64,000 bases of DNA from Microbacterium testaceum StLB037 (GTDB taxonomy: Bacteria; Actinomycetota; Actinomycetes; Actinomycetales; Microbacteriaceae). The stretch covers positions 1,426,110 to 1,490,109 of the forward strand of contig NZ_VTQH01000001.1 of the NCBI RefSeq assembly GCF_008763945.1. The letters are read 5' to 3'. Under the pieces are notes generated by a model. It was not told the DNA's origin, ran no database searches, and worked only from the letters and a program-made list of their open reading frames with translations. Of this stretch, positions 49,870 through 58,898 are shown piece by piece (the first letter of the stretch is position 1; every line of letters starts with the position of its first letter). Both the position numbers and the translations under genes were made by a program.

Positions 49870-51321
49870 TCAGCCGTCGAGCGCGTTGAGCTGTTCGATG
49901 GCCTCGGCCCGTCCGCTCACCCCGAGCTTGAGGTAGATCGATCGCACCTGGCTCTTCACGGTGTTGAGCGAGACCCCGCGTTCGCGCGCGATCTCGGCCA
50001 GGCTCAGCGGGCTCTCCAGGAGAGACGCGAGCGCCCGCTCCGTCGGGGTGAGTCCCTGGGCGGGGTAGGCCGGGGCACTCTCGTTGTCGGGCGCCGCGAC
50101 GCGGGCGAGGATGGCCCCGAGAGACGGCATGAGGTGGCGGAGCTCGGGATGGTCGGCCATCACGTCCTCCATGAGACTGCGCGTCTCGTCGTGCGGAAGC
50201 ATGATGAAGGGCGTGGCCCAGGTTCCGGAGCGCGCCACGATCAGCAGGGCGGCCTCCATGCTCTGCTGCGCCCGTCGCGCGTTGCCGAGTCGCTTCTGCG
50301 CGAGGGCACGGCGCATCAGCACGGGCGTGAAGGTGCGCAGGCAGTGCTCGGTCTCGGTGGCCACGCACGCGTCGGTCTCGATGAGCAGCTCGCGCTCGCG
50401 GCCGAGGCGGAGGAGAGCGGCGGCGCGCTGCATCGAGAAGCAGATCCCGTGTCCCTCGGGGTTGTCGTACGGCGCGAGGACGGCCAGCGCCTGCAGGTCG
50501 TCGCCCTGCGCGACGTAGAGGTCGGAGAGCACGCACACCAGGAAGTAGCGCACCATGCGATGGCTGGCGTGCCGCAGGCTCCCGTGCAGCAGCTCGCGCG
50601 CTTCGACCCGCCCGTCCGCGAACTCGTGACGCAGGAGCTTGACCATGACGCCCGCCGCTCGGGCCGTGTACGTCCAGTACGCGTCGTCCGGCTGTGCGCC
50701 GTCCATCGCCGCAGGCACGGCGGCCAGGCGCTCGATGTCGAAGCGCGCCGACGAGGTGAGGATGTCGGCGAGGAAGAGGAGATAGGCGGTCTCTTCGACC
50801 GGCCAACCCCCGGAGGAGAACACTGCTTCGGCCTCTGCGAAGGCTTCTTCGGCCGGCGTGTACTCGCCGTTCATCGCGTGCCCCAGGGCGATGACCGAGA
50901 GGGCGCGGTACCGCAGGGCCGGGGTGTCGGCGAAGAGCAGCGATTCCGCCCCGAAGCGGGCGGCCTGCTGCGCCGAGCCGTTCGCGAGGCAGTATTCGCC
51001 CACGCTGGCCAGCAGAAGGGCACGGCCGCTCGACGAGAGGGCGGCGGGGCGCTTGAGGCGCACCTCGTCGAAGTACAGGCGGACGACCTCGGCGCCGTCG
51101 CCGAGAGCGTCGCGCCGTGCTCGCGCCGACAGCAGCGCCGCGACGGTGTGCGCGGTCGCGTCGGTCCACACCGGCGGCGGCGCCGGCAGCTCGGCCTCGG
51201 CGAGGAGGGCGAGATGACGGGGAATCGGGATGCCGTGACCCGGTGCCAGGCGCGACGCCGTGGTCACCACGGCCGCGCGGAGGGTCGCGCGCGCATCGAT
51301 GGAGGAAGCGGTTCCCGGCAT
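49870..51321 (-). CDS. LuxR-family transcriptional regulator with helical repeat domain
   Basis: A 483-residue regulator; start ATG 51321 behind GGAGGTG. The long N-terminal part (about 1-410) is alpha-helical, TPR-like (SGRALLLASVGEYCLANGSA, ALSVIALGHAMNGEYTPAEE), with no Walker motif, so it is not a full MalT/LAL protein. The C-terminal HTH is clear: GLTPTERALASLLE, SLAEIARERGVSLNTVKSQV, YLKLGVSGRAEAIEQL. Its target is unknown; it is convergent with the ribosomal operon. Confidence 0.85.
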   Translation of the reverse strand: MPGTASSIDARATLRAAVVTTASRLAPGHGIPIPRHLALLAEAELPAPPPVWTDATAHTVAALLSARARRDALGDGAEVVRLYFDEVRLKRPAALSSSGRALLLASVGEYCLANGSAQQAARFGAESLLFADTPALRYRALSVIALGHAMNGEYTPAEEAFAEAEAVFSSGGWPVEETAYLLFLADILTSSARFDIERLAAVPAAMDGAQPDDAYWTYTARAAGVMVKLLRHEFADGRVEARELLHGSLRHASHRMVRYFLVCVLSDLYVAQGDDLQALAVLAPYDNPEGHGICFSMQRAAALLRLGRERELLIETDACVATETEHCLRTFTPVLMRRALAQKRLGNARRAQQSMEAALLIVARSGTWATPFIMLPHDETRSLMEDVMADHPELRHLMPSLGAILARVAAPDNESAPAYPAQGLTPTERALASLLESPLSLAEIARERGVSLNTVKSQVRSIYLKLGVSGRAEAIEQLNALDG

Positions 51322-51737
51322 CGCACCTCCGTGTGTCGAGAGCCGGCGGGTCTCACCCCGCCGGGGTGTCGTCCCCGTTCTGGTTCGAAAAATCGTACGT
51401 GTGATCTCCGATTTCCGCCCGGCACATCCCCCGGATCCCGCGGGTCCCGCGCTGGTGCCTCGAGTAATCTCGCCCGCGCGGGCCCCGATCTTCACCCGCG
51501 CCGGCCGGCGCGCGCGTTCGCCCGACCGCGGAACGGGGCACCACGCACGCGTCCCACAGGTCACATTCGTCCCTCCGCGGTGCGACACGCCGTGGCGAAT
51601 GGGCCGAAATCGGTCAGAATCCGCGTGATTCCGCGGTTCGGTTGATACTGTCGAGGCGGTCTCCCGACCACCGAGGAGGATTTCCCCCTCGTCCGCGTAA
51701 CGAGAGGCGACCTCGTCGTCGCCTGGAGGACAACCAC
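51322..51737. other. Divergent intergenic region between LuxR and HU genes
   Basis: These 416 bases hold no good coding frame. They should contain promoters for both genes; a -10-like TACTGT at 51646-51651 lies about 90 bp before HU. No other structure was recognised. Confidence 0.4.
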
Positions 51738-52025
51738 ATGGCTGACAAGTCCATCACCAAGACCGAGCTCGTCGCGAGCATCGCCAGCGCGACCGGGCAG
51801 AGCCAGTCCGCCGTGTCGGGCGTGCTCGACTCCCTCTTCTCCACCGTCTCCGAGGCGGTCGCCAAGGGCAGCAAGGTCTCGATCCCCGGCTGGATCGCCT
51901 TCGAGCAGGTCGCGACGTCGGCTCGCACGGGCCGCAACCCCCAGACGGGCGAGGAGATCTCGATCCCCGCCGGCAAGCGCGTCAAGGTGACCGCGGGCTC
52001 GAAGCTCAAGGCCGCCGTCAAGTAA
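51738..52025 (+). CDS. hup: HU-family DNA-binding protein
   Basis: A 95-residue histone-like protein with the start MADKSITKTELVASIASATG and the DNA-binding arm GRNPQTGEEISIPAGKRVKV ending in GSKLKAAVK. It is the short HU form without the Lys/Pro/Ala-rich tail seen in mycobacterial HupB. A GGAGGA ribosome site precedes the ATG. A very strong terminator follows. Confidence 0.95.
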   Translation: MADKSITKTELVASIASATGQSQSAVSGVLDSLFSTVSEAVAKGSKVSIPGWIAFEQVATSARTGRNPQTGEEISIPAGKRVKVTAGSKLKAAVK

Positions 52026-52039
52026 GACGACGTCGAATC

Positions 52040-52075
52040 ACAGAGGGGGGCTGCCGCACGGCATCCCCCCTCTGT
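52040..52075 (+). terminator. Strong terminator after HU
   Basis: ACAGAGGGGGG pairs with CCCCCCTCTGT over 11 bp, with an inner TGCC/GGCA stem; it is 14 bp after the HU stop. Confidence 0.8.
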
Positions 52076-52102
52076 CGTTCCTGCGCGACGTAGGCTGGAA
52101 GG

Positions 52103-54085
52103 GTGAATCCCCGCCTGCTCCGCGTCGCGGGACCCGTCATCCTGGTCGTGGTCTCGCTGATCGCCGTCGCGGTGGGGCTCGCCTACGGCGGCGGTGCCGC
52201 TCCGACGCAGCTCGCCGACCCCGGCCCGGTGGTCCGCTGGGGTCTGCCGATCGCCACGGTCGTCGTCAACCTCTCCGCCGCCACGATGGTCGGCTCGCTG
52301 GTGCTGGCGCTCTTCGCCCTCCCCGCGGGGGAGCGGCCTTTCGAGATCGCCCTCGACACGGCATCCATCGGCGCTGCCGTCTTCACCGTCTCGGCGGCGA
52401 CCACGGGCTATCTGACCTTCCTCAACGTCCTGAACGCGAAGCCGACGCTCGACGCGGTGTTCGGCCAACAGCTCGGGCGCTTCCTCGTCGAGAGCTCGAT
52501 CGGGCAGGCGTGGCTCATCACCACGATCGCCGGCGCCGTGCTCACCGTGCTCACCTTCGCCGTCCGCTCGTGGGTCCCCACGCTCGTGGTCGCGATCCTC
52601 GCCCTCGCCTCGCTGATCCCGATGGGAACGCAGGGCCACGCGGGCGAGGAGGCCAGCCACAACGCGGCGGTGACCTCGCTCGTGCTGCACATCATGGCCG
52701 CGGCGGTGTGGCTCGGCGGGCTGATCCTGCTCGTCGTCGTGCGCCCCGCGATGTCGCGGGGACAGCTTCAGACGATCCTGTTGCGCTACTCCTCGATCGC
52801 GCTCGTCGCCTTCATCGTGGTGGCGGTCTCGGGCACGGTGCGCGCCTCGATCGGTCTGCTGGGTCTGCAGAACCTCTGGTCGGCGTACGGCGTGCTCGTG
52901 CTGGTGAAGGTGGGCGCGCTGATCGCGATGGGCGTGCTCGGGGCCTGGTATCGCCGTCGACTGATCTCGCGAATGGCCGACGAGCCCGGCTCGCGCCGCT
53001 TCTGGGGCGTCATCACGCTCGAGCTGGCGTTCATGGGCATCGCCAGCGGCGTCGCCGCCGCTCTCGCGCGCACGCCCCCGCCGGTGCAGCCCCCGCTCGT
53101 GGGCCAGACCCCGGCCGAGGTGCTGACCGGCGCACCGCTTCCGCCCGAGCTGACGATCGAGCGCTGGTTCACCGCGTGGGACGTCGACCTGCTCTGGACC
53201 TTCGTCGTGGCCTTCGGGGTGTTCTTCTACCTCGCGGGCGTCTACCGGCTTCTGCGTCGCGGCGACTCGTGGCCGATCTACCGCACGGTGCTGTGGTGCC
53301 TCGGCATGCTCGGGGTGTTCTGGGTCACGTCGGGACCGATCAACGTGTACCAGGACTACCTGTTCAGCATGCACATGATCGGGCACATGCTGCTGTCGAT
53401 GGCGATTCCGCTCCTGCTCGTGGCGGGGGCGCCGGTGTCGCTCGCCGCGCGCGCGATCCGCAAGCGCACCGACGGCACCCGAGGCGGGCGCGAGTGGATC
53501 CTCTGGGCCGTGCACAATCCGGTCGCGAAGGTGCTGACCAACCCGTACGTCGCAGCGGGGCTGTTCATCGGATCGCTCTGGGCGTTCTACTACACCGACC
53601 TGTTCCGCTGGTCGCTCTACGACCACGTCGGCCACATCTGGATGGTCGCGCACTTCCTCGTCACGGGCTACCTGTTCGTGCTGAGCCTGATCGGCATTGA
53701 TCCGGTCCCGTACCGGCTGCCCTACCCGATGCGGCTGCTTGTGCTCATCGCGATCATGGCGATGCACGCCTTCTTCGGCATCGCGATCATGATGAACTCC
53801 GGCCTGATGGTGGCTGAGTGGTTCGGGGCGATGGGGCGCACCTGGGGCGCGACACCCCTGCAGGACCAGTACGTCGGCGGCGGTGTGGCGTGGTCGGTCG
53901 GCGAGATCCCGACCCTCATCCTCGCGATCGCCGTCGCCATCCAGTGGAGCCGCAGCGACGAGCGTCAGCAGCGCCGCCGCGACCGCCACGTCGACCGCGT
54001 GGGCGACGTCGAGCTCGACGCGTACAACGAAGAGCTGCAGCGGCTGGCCGAGCGCGACGCGCGGGTCGCCTCGCGCGGCGCGTAG
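52103..54085 (+). CDS. CopD-CtaG fusion (cytochrome c oxidase assembly/copper protein)
   Basis: A 660-residue membrane protein starting at GTG 52103. The first half is CopD-like (helices with HAGEEASHNAAVTSLVLHIM and AVWLGGLILLVVVRPAM); the second half is a caa3-type CtaG domain (FLAGVYRL-like text, YQDYLFSMHMIGHMLLSMAI, and HAFFGIAIMMNSGLM). Conserved His and Met residues inside helices are suited to copper handling for oxidase assembly. This fusion is usual in actinobacteria. Confidence 0.9.
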   Translation: MNPRLLRVAGPVILVVVSLIAVAVGLAYGGGAAPTQLADPGPVVRWGLPIATVVVNLSAATMVGSLVLALFALPAGERPFEIALDTASIGAAVFTVSAATTGYLTFLNVLNAKPTLDAVFGQQLGRFLVESSIGQAWLITTIAGAVLTVLTFAVRSWVPTLVVAILALASLIPMGTQGHAGEEASHNAAVTSLVLHIMAAAVWLGGLILLVVVRPAMSRGQLQTILLRYSSIALVAFIVVAVSGTVRASIGLLGLQNLWSAYGVLVLVKVGALIAMGVLGAWYRRRLISRMADEPGSRRFWGVITLELAFMGIASGVAAALARTPPPVQPPLVGQTPAEVLTGAPLPPELTIERWFTAWDVDLLWTFVVAFGVFFYLAGVYRLLRRGDSWPIYRTVLWCLGMLGVFWVTSGPINVYQDYLFSMHMIGHMLLSMAIPLLLVAGAPVSLAARAIRKRTDGTRGGREWILWAVHNPVAKVLTNPYVAAGLFIGSLWAFYYTDLFRWSLYDHVGHIWMVAHFLVTGYLFVLSLIGIDPVPYRLPYPMRLLVLIAIMAMHAFFGIAIMMNSGLMVAEWFGAMGRTWGATPLQDQYVGGGVAWSVGEIPTLILAIAVAIQWSRSDERQQRRRDRHVDRVGDVELDAYNEELQRLAERDARVASRGA

Positions 54086-54176
54086 GGCACCGTCCCGTCG
54101 GCGGGCGTCCGCCGGGCGGGTGGGCGGCCCGCGGGTGGGCGAGGGTTCCCCCAGGTGGCCGGCTCGGGCGCGCGGC

Positions 54177-55259
54177 TCAGTCGGACGGAGAGCCGCCGAC
54201 GAGGATCGACGCGGTGCCGTCGGGAAGCACCGTGATCTCGCCGTCGACGCGGAACGCGACGTCTTCCTCGACCGTGCGCACGCTGCCGTCGAAGATCGAG
54301 CGGATGTCGACGACGATGTGCGCGACCGCGTCCGCCGAGGGGATCCGCCACCCGGCACCGTCGGGGACGACGGTCACCACGGGCTGCTGGACGATCGACC
54401 AGGTGGGGGCGTCGTCGATGCGGTTGCGCACCGTGAAGCCGAAGGGGCATCCGGTGGGCTGCAGCACCTGCTGCTGGGCGCAGGCGGTGAGGAAGTCCTC
54501 GACGCGGGACTGCACGACCGAGATGAACTCGTCAGTCGGCTGCGCCTGCAGCTCGACCGGGACGCTCGCCAGCGGCGCATCCGCGAGCACGGCGACGCCG
54601 GGGGTGGCCGAGATGGCCGTGTCGACGTTCACCGAGTACAGCCCCGGCGAGAACACCAGCAGCGGCACCGCCGCGGTAGGGTCGACGTCGGCTCCGTCGA
54701 GCGAGACCTGGCGCTTGTCGACCTCGAAGCCGTTGACGGCGAACCGCATCGACCCGTCGACCGTGAGCTTCATGACCGACAGCGGGCTGCGGGCGAACCG
54801 CCACCGTGGCAGCAGGCCCTCGTTCGTATCGTGCTGGACCGAGAAGGTCGTCCGTCCGCTGTAGCCGCCGGCGGTGTAGCTGACCGTGATCTGCGTCCGG
54901 TCGCCGTCCGTGCTCTCGCCGGTGATCTCGGCATCCGTCAGCGCGGCGAGGGCGTCCGGTCGCAGCAGCGCCTCGGACGCGGTGGCCGGGAGGCCCGCCG
55001 ACTCCAGATCGGCGGAATCGACCGCGACGCCGGGTAGCGCGAGCGCTTCGGCCGTCCGGCGCTCCTGCAGCAGCTCGAGGTAGTGCTGGACGAAGGCGCG
55101 CGGGCTGTAGAACTCGCGATAGAGCGAGGCCGCTCCGGCGCCCAGTGCTGCGATCAGCAGCACCCCCACCAGGACGGTCGCGACGATCACGCGTCCCGGG
55201 CGTGCGGGCGCGCCGCGGACGCCCTCGGGCGTCGCGGGGCCCCCGCCTGCGGTGTCCAC
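54177..55259 (-). CDS. Single-pass membrane protein of unknown function
   Basis: A 360-residue protein starting at GTG 55259. A Gly/Pro-rich cytoplasmic start precedes one helix (VIVATVLVGVLLIAALGAGA); the outer part begins with a short NTF2/Mce-accessory-like helix region (FVQHYLELLQERRTAEALAL) and then beta-rich text with one Cys pair (TACAQQQVL, PTGCPFGF). No catalytic motif. It resembles generic actinobacterial secreted/anchored proteins. Confidence 0.65.
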   Translation of the reverse strand: MDTAGGGPATPEGVRGAPARPGRVIVATVLVGVLLIAALGAGAASLYREFYSPRAFVQHYLELLQERRTAEALALPGVAVDSADLESAGLPATASEALLRPDALAALTDAEITGESTDGDRTQITVSYTAGGYSGRTTFSVQHDTNEGLLPRWRFARSPLSVMKLTVDGSMRFAVNGFEVDKRQVSLDGADVDPTAAVPLLVFSPGLYSVNVDTAISATPGVAVLADAPLASVPVELQAQPTDEFISVVQSRVEDFLTACAQQQVLQPTGCPFGFTVRNRIDDAPTWSIVQQPVVTVVPDGAGWRIPSADAVAHIVVDIRSIFDGSVRTVEEDVAFRVDGEITVLPDGTASILVGGSPSD

Positions 55260-55301
55260 GCCCCCAGTGTAGGAAAGGCTCCTGTACGGGCGCCGCAGGC
55301 G

Positions 55302-56135
55302 TCACTGCATGACGAGCGACTGCACCACGGCGACGGCGGCGAGCTGACCGCCGGCGAGGGCCGCGGCGAGCGAGAACATCGGCCCCGGCTGGTGGTCGGG
55401 CTGGGCCAGGTCGCCCACCGCGTACACGTTCTCGACGCTCGTCCGACCGAACGGGTCGGTGCGTACGGCCCCCGACTCCTGCAGCTCCACGCCGAGTCCG
55501 TCGAGGAACGTCGCGCGCGAGCGCCAGGTGGGGGCGACGAAAGCCCCGGCCACCTCGAGCACCGATCCGTCGACGCGTTCGAGGGCGAGGCCTTCCGCGG
55601 TCCCGTCGACGCGGACGACCGTGGCGGGATCGACGAGATGGACCTCGGATGCCACGGGCTCGAGCATGCGGCCGAGCACGGCGGCGTGGTCGCTGCCGTT
55701 GACGATCGCCACGGGACGGCCGGCGAACTCGTGTCCGTGGCAGAAGGGGCAGTTCGCGACGCGGTCGCCCCACTGCTCCTGCAGCCCGGGGATGTCGGGG
55801 AGCCGGTCGGCGACCCCGGTGGCGAGGATCACGGCGTGGGCGCTCAGGCGTTCGGTGCCGACCGTGACGGTCAGGGCGGCGTCGTCTCGCGAGACGGCCG
55901 AGACGGCGGCATCCCGGATCTCGACATCGGGGTACGCGGCGATCTCGTCGCGGCCGAGGCGGCGCAGCTCGGCGGGGTCGCGCCCGTCGTTGGTCAGCAG
56001 ATTGTGCGCGTGGCGCACGGTGCCGTTGCGGTACTCGCCCGAGTCGAGCAGGAGGGTGCGGCGGTGCATGCGCCCGAGGGTGAGGGCTGCCTGCAGGCCG
56101 GCGGGGCCGCCTCCGATGATGATCGCGTCGTACAC
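55302..56135 (-). CDS. Thioredoxin reductase-like FAD/NAD(P) oxidoreductase
   Basis: A 277-residue flavoprotein. Start taken at GTG 56135 (YDAIIIGGGPAGLQAA) behind GGAAGGA; an upstream ATG at 56180 would lie inside the MerR operator. It has the FAD motif, an NAD(P) motif region (GRPVAIVNGSDHAAVLG), a redox-type CPFCHG pair, and the closing YAVGDLAQPDHQPGP. It is of the short NAD(P)/FAD disulfide reductase-like type. The divergent MerR gene very likely controls it. Confidence 0.88.
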   Translation of the reverse strand: MYDAIIIGGGPAGLQAALTLGRMHRRTLLLDSGEYRNGTVRHAHNLLTNDGRDPAELRRLGRDEIAAYPDVEIRDAAVSAVSRDDAALTVTVGTERLSAHAVILATGVADRLPDIPGLQEQWGDRVANCPFCHGHEFAGRPVAIVNGSDHAAVLGRMLEPVASEVHLVDPATVVRVDGTAEGLALERVDGSVLEVAGAFVAPTWRSRATFLDGLGVELQESGAVRTDPFGRTSVENVYAVGDLAQPDHQPGPMFSLAAALAGGQLAAVAVVQSLVMQ

Positions 56136-56172
56136 GATGGGGTCCTTCCGTTTGCGTTCGGCTCCATCCTGT

Positions 56173-56194
56173 GACTTCATGTCGACATGAAGTC
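56173..56194. promoter_or_regulatory. MerR-type operator with 19-bp spacer promoter
   Basis: GACTTCATGTCGACATGAAGTC is a perfect 22-bp palindrome at 56173-56194. On the minus strand, TTGACT and a -10-like CAGGAT are separated by 19 bp, the elongated spacing that MerR-family activators correct by untwisting DNA. It drives the flavoprotein gene; the MerR start codon lies in the right arm. Confidence 0.75.
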
Positions 56195-56672
56195 AAGCGC
56201 GGTGACGGACGGCGAGTCGATCGGAGAGGCGGCGGCGCGGTTCGGCCTCGAGACCCACGTGCTGCGGCACTGGGAGGAGGAGGGGCTCCTGCATCCGACT
56301 CGGGATGCCGCGCGTCGGCGACGCTACGTCGAGCGTGACAGCGTGCGGATCGCGGTGATCCTGCGGAACAAGGCGGCGGGTCTCTCGCTCGAGCAGATCC
56401 GCGTGCTGCTCGACGAGGAAGCCCCCGACCGCCACCGCGTGCTCGAGGAGCACGTGGCCGAGCTCGACCGCCGTGCGGCCGACATCGCGCAGGCGCGCGC
56501 CATGACCGAGCACGCGCTGCGCTGCCGTTCGCACGACATCACCGAGTGCCCGCGGTTCCGCAGCCACGTCGCCGACGTGCTGTCGGGCGAGGCCCGCTGG
56601 CTGCTCGTCCACACCGAGCCGATGGGCGGCCCCGTCCCCAGCCCGCCGCCCGGGGCGACCCGTGCGAACTAG
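56187..56672 (+). CDS. MerR-family regulator
   Basis: A 161-residue regulator. Its HTH is SIGEAAARFGLETHVLRHWE and wing RRYVERDSVRIAVIL; a coiled dimer helix follows (DRHRVLEEHVAELDRRAADI), and RCRSHDITECPRF carries two cysteines as in redox- or metal-responsive MerR proteins. Two starts are possible: ATG 56187 (inside the operator) or GTG 56202. It is divergent from the flavoprotein gene. Confidence 0.88.
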   Translation: MKSSAVTDGESIGEAAARFGLETHVLRHWEEEGLLHPTRDAARRRRYVERDSVRIAVILRNKAAGLSLEQIRVLLDEEAPDRHRVLEEHVAELDRRAADIAQARAMTEHALRCRSHDITECPRFRSHVADVLSGEARWLLVHTEPMGGPVPSPPPGATRAN

Positions 56673-56681
56673 CATGGGCCG

Positions 56682-58055
56682 GTGACCACGCCGCCCCTCT
56701 CCGCCGAACAGCAGGCGCTGTTCCGGCTGATCGAGGACACGCGAGAGCACGTGTTCGTCACCGGCCGTGCCGGCACGGGCAAGTCGACCCTCCTGCAGCA
56801 CCTGGCGTGGAACACCAAGAAGCAGATCGCGGTGTGCGCTCCCACGGGGGTCGCCGCGCTCAACGTCGAGGGGCAGACGATCCACTCGTTGTTCCGCCTG
56901 CCGATCGGGCTCATCGCGAACGGCGACATCGACCAGAACGACGCCACCCGCAAGATCCTCAACGCCATCGACACGCTCGTCATCGACGAGATCTCGATGG
57001 TGAACGCCGACCTGATGGATGCCATCGACCGCTCGCTGCGTCAGGCTCGAGGGCGGCGGTCGGAGCCGTTCGGCGGCACGCAGATCGTGATGTTCGGCGA
57101 CCCCTACCAGCTCGCCCCGGTGCCGCCGCGGGGCGATGAGATGCGCTACATCCGCGACCACTACCGCTCGTTCTGGTTCTTCGACGCGAAGGTGTGGTCG
57201 GGAGAGGCCGCCAGCGACGGGCTCATCGACATCGGTCGGCACGGCGCGGATCTGCACGTCAACGAGCTCGTCGAGATCCACCGGCAATCCGACCCGGGGT
57301 TCAAACAGCTCCTCAACGCGGTGCGGTACGGGCGCGTGACGGCCGAGATGGCCGGCATCCTGAACACCGCCGGCGCCCGCACGCCGCCGCACCCGGCCGA
57401 CGGCGAGCACCCGATCATCACGCTCGCGACCCGCAACGACCGCGTCAACACGATCAACCGCAAGCACCTCGACGAGCTCATCGGCCGCACGCAGACCGCG
57501 AACGCCGAGATCTCGGGCGACTTCGGTCGCGGTGAGGCGAACTATCCGGCCGAGATGGAGCTGACTCTCAAGGTCGGCGCGCAGGTGATGTTCCTGCGCA
57601 ACGACGCGGCGCAGTTCGGTGAGGCGCCGCGCTGGGTCAACGGCACGATCGGAACCGTCACGCGGATCGCGGGCGACAGTGTGCGCGTCGAGGTCGACGG
57701 CATCCAGCACGACGTCGAACCGGCCGTGTGGGAGAGGTACCGCTACGCGTACGACCCCGGGACGAAGAACCTCTCGCGAGAGATCGTCGCCGAGTTCACG
57801 CAGTTCCCGTTGCGGCTCGCGTGGGCCGTGACCATCCACAAGTCCCAGGGCAAGACGTACGACCGCGCGGTGGTCGACCTCGGCGCGGGCGCCTTCGCCC
57901 CCGGGCAGACCTACGTCGCGCTCAGCCGCTTGACCTCGCTCGACGGCCTCTATCTGACGCGGCCGCTCAAGCCGAGCGACATTCGCGTCGACGAAGACGT
58001 GCGCCGCTTCATGAAGCAGGCGTGGCTCGCGCGGCAGGACACCGCGAAGGCGTGA
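56682..58055 (+). CDS. PIF1-like ATP-dependent DNA helicase
   Basis: A 457-residue superfamily 1 helicase starting at GTG 56682. Motifs: Walker A GRAGTGKST, Ia CAPTGVAALNV, II VIDEISMV, III MFGDPYQLAPV, and C-terminal IHKSQGKTYDRAVVDLG with YVALSRLTSLDGLYL. This is the PIF1/RRM3 (RecD-like) pattern with DNA 5'-3' unwinding. It follows the MerR gene after only 9 bp. Intact and of normal length. Confidence 0.92.
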   Translation: MTTPPLSAEQQALFRLIEDTREHVFVTGRAGTGKSTLLQHLAWNTKKQIAVCAPTGVAALNVEGQTIHSLFRLPIGLIANGDIDQNDATRKILNAIDTLVIDEISMVNADLMDAIDRSLRQARGRRSEPFGGTQIVMFGDPYQLAPVPPRGDEMRYIRDHYRSFWFFDAKVWSGEAASDGLIDIGRHGADLHVNELVEIHRQSDPGFKQLLNAVRYGRVTAEMAGILNTAGARTPPHPADGEHPIITLATRNDRVNTINRKHLDELIGRTQTANAEISGDFGRGEANYPAEMELTLKVGAQVMFLRNDAAQFGEAPRWVNGTIGTVTRIAGDSVRVEVDGIQHDVEPAVWERYRYAYDPGTKNLSREIVAEFTQFPLRLAWAVTIHKSQGKTYDRAVVDLGAGAFAPGQTYVALSRLTSLDGLYLTRPLKPSDIRVDEDVRRFMKQAWLARQDTAKA

Positions 58056-58058
58056 GCC

Positions 58059-58712
58059 CTACGCGACCCGGCCGGCCTTGGCGCGCGTGAGGTCGGCGAA
58101 CAGCTCGGTGGTGAAGCGGTAGGCCACGAGCACCTCGGCGATGACCCGCTCCTTCTCGTGGTCGTCCCACGGGGCGGCGTCGAGCTGCTCGCGATAGACG
58201 GTCTTGAATGCCTTGGGGTCGGCGATGTCGCCGAACAGCAGGAAGCCGATGCCGTTGGTCTCGAATCCGAAGCGGCGACGCATGAGGCGGCCGATCGAGG
58301 GCCCACCCGACAGGTCGCCGAGCAGGCGGGTGTAGTGGTGGGCGACGAAGCCGCCGGGCCAGGTGGCGGCCACGCGGCGGATGCGCGAGACGTAGGCCTG
58401 CGTGGTGGGCAGCGGCGAGATGCGTTCGCGCCAATCGGCCCCGATGAGGAAGTCGAGATCGGCCTCGAGAGCGGGAAGGCGTGAAAGGCGGCCGTGGAGG
58501 AACACGGATGCCACGGGGTCGGTCCGCAGACGCGTCGCCGCCTCTTCGAGGGCGGCGTAGATGAACCAGTGCTGGGCGATGAGGGCGATGTAGTCGTCGC
58601 GCGTGCCGGCGCCGGTGATCAGGTCGGTCATGAACCCGTCGCACTCGTTGGGCGAGTGCGCGCCGCTGGACCGCTCGCGCAGAGCTGTCGAGAACGGGAC
58701 GACGGCGTTCAT
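58059..58712 (-). CDS. hmuO: Biliverdin-producing heme oxygenase
   Basis: A 217-residue heme oxygenase. The proximal His is in SGAHSPNECDGFM, near the N-terminus, and the distal helix has the flexible GDLSGGPSIGRLM. It opens heme to biliverdin, CO and iron for iron supply. A DtxR/IdeR-type palindrome lies just upstream (58733-58749), which fits iron control. The stop is 3 bp beyond the convergent helicase gene end. Confidence 0.92.
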   Translation of the reverse strand: MNAVVPFSTALRERSSGAHSPNECDGFMTDLITGAGTRDDYIALIAQHWFIYAALEEAATRLRTDPVASVFLHGRLSRLPALEADLDFLIGADWRERISPLPTTQAYVSRIRRVAATWPGGFVAHHYTRLLGDLSGGPSIGRLMRRRFGFETNGIGFLLFGDIADPKAFKTVYREQLDAAPWDDHEKERVIAEVLVAYRFTTELFADLTRAKAGRVA

Positions 58713-58732
58713 GCGGCCATCATACGCACAGA

Positions 58733-58749
58733 GTTAGGTTCCCCTAACC
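58733..58749 (-). promoter_or_regulatory. DtxR/IdeR-type iron box
   Basis: GTTAGGTTCCCCTAACC has perfect GTTAGG/CCTAAC arms around TTCC and matches the core of the TTAGGTTAGnCTAACCTAA iron box. It lies 21 bp upstream of the heme oxygenase start. Confidence 0.7.
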
Positions 58750-58898
58750 CCCATTTCCCCCGGAAACCGCTGTCGCCTGGCTGGTCGTGATGCAGACGTG
58801 ACGGTAACGAGGGCGCAAGCGCCGCTTTCGTTCAGGTGCCATGTGTTTGAATCTTCGGAGCGGGTGCTTCGTCGCGCGCGGAAGTGCGGGGGTTTCAC

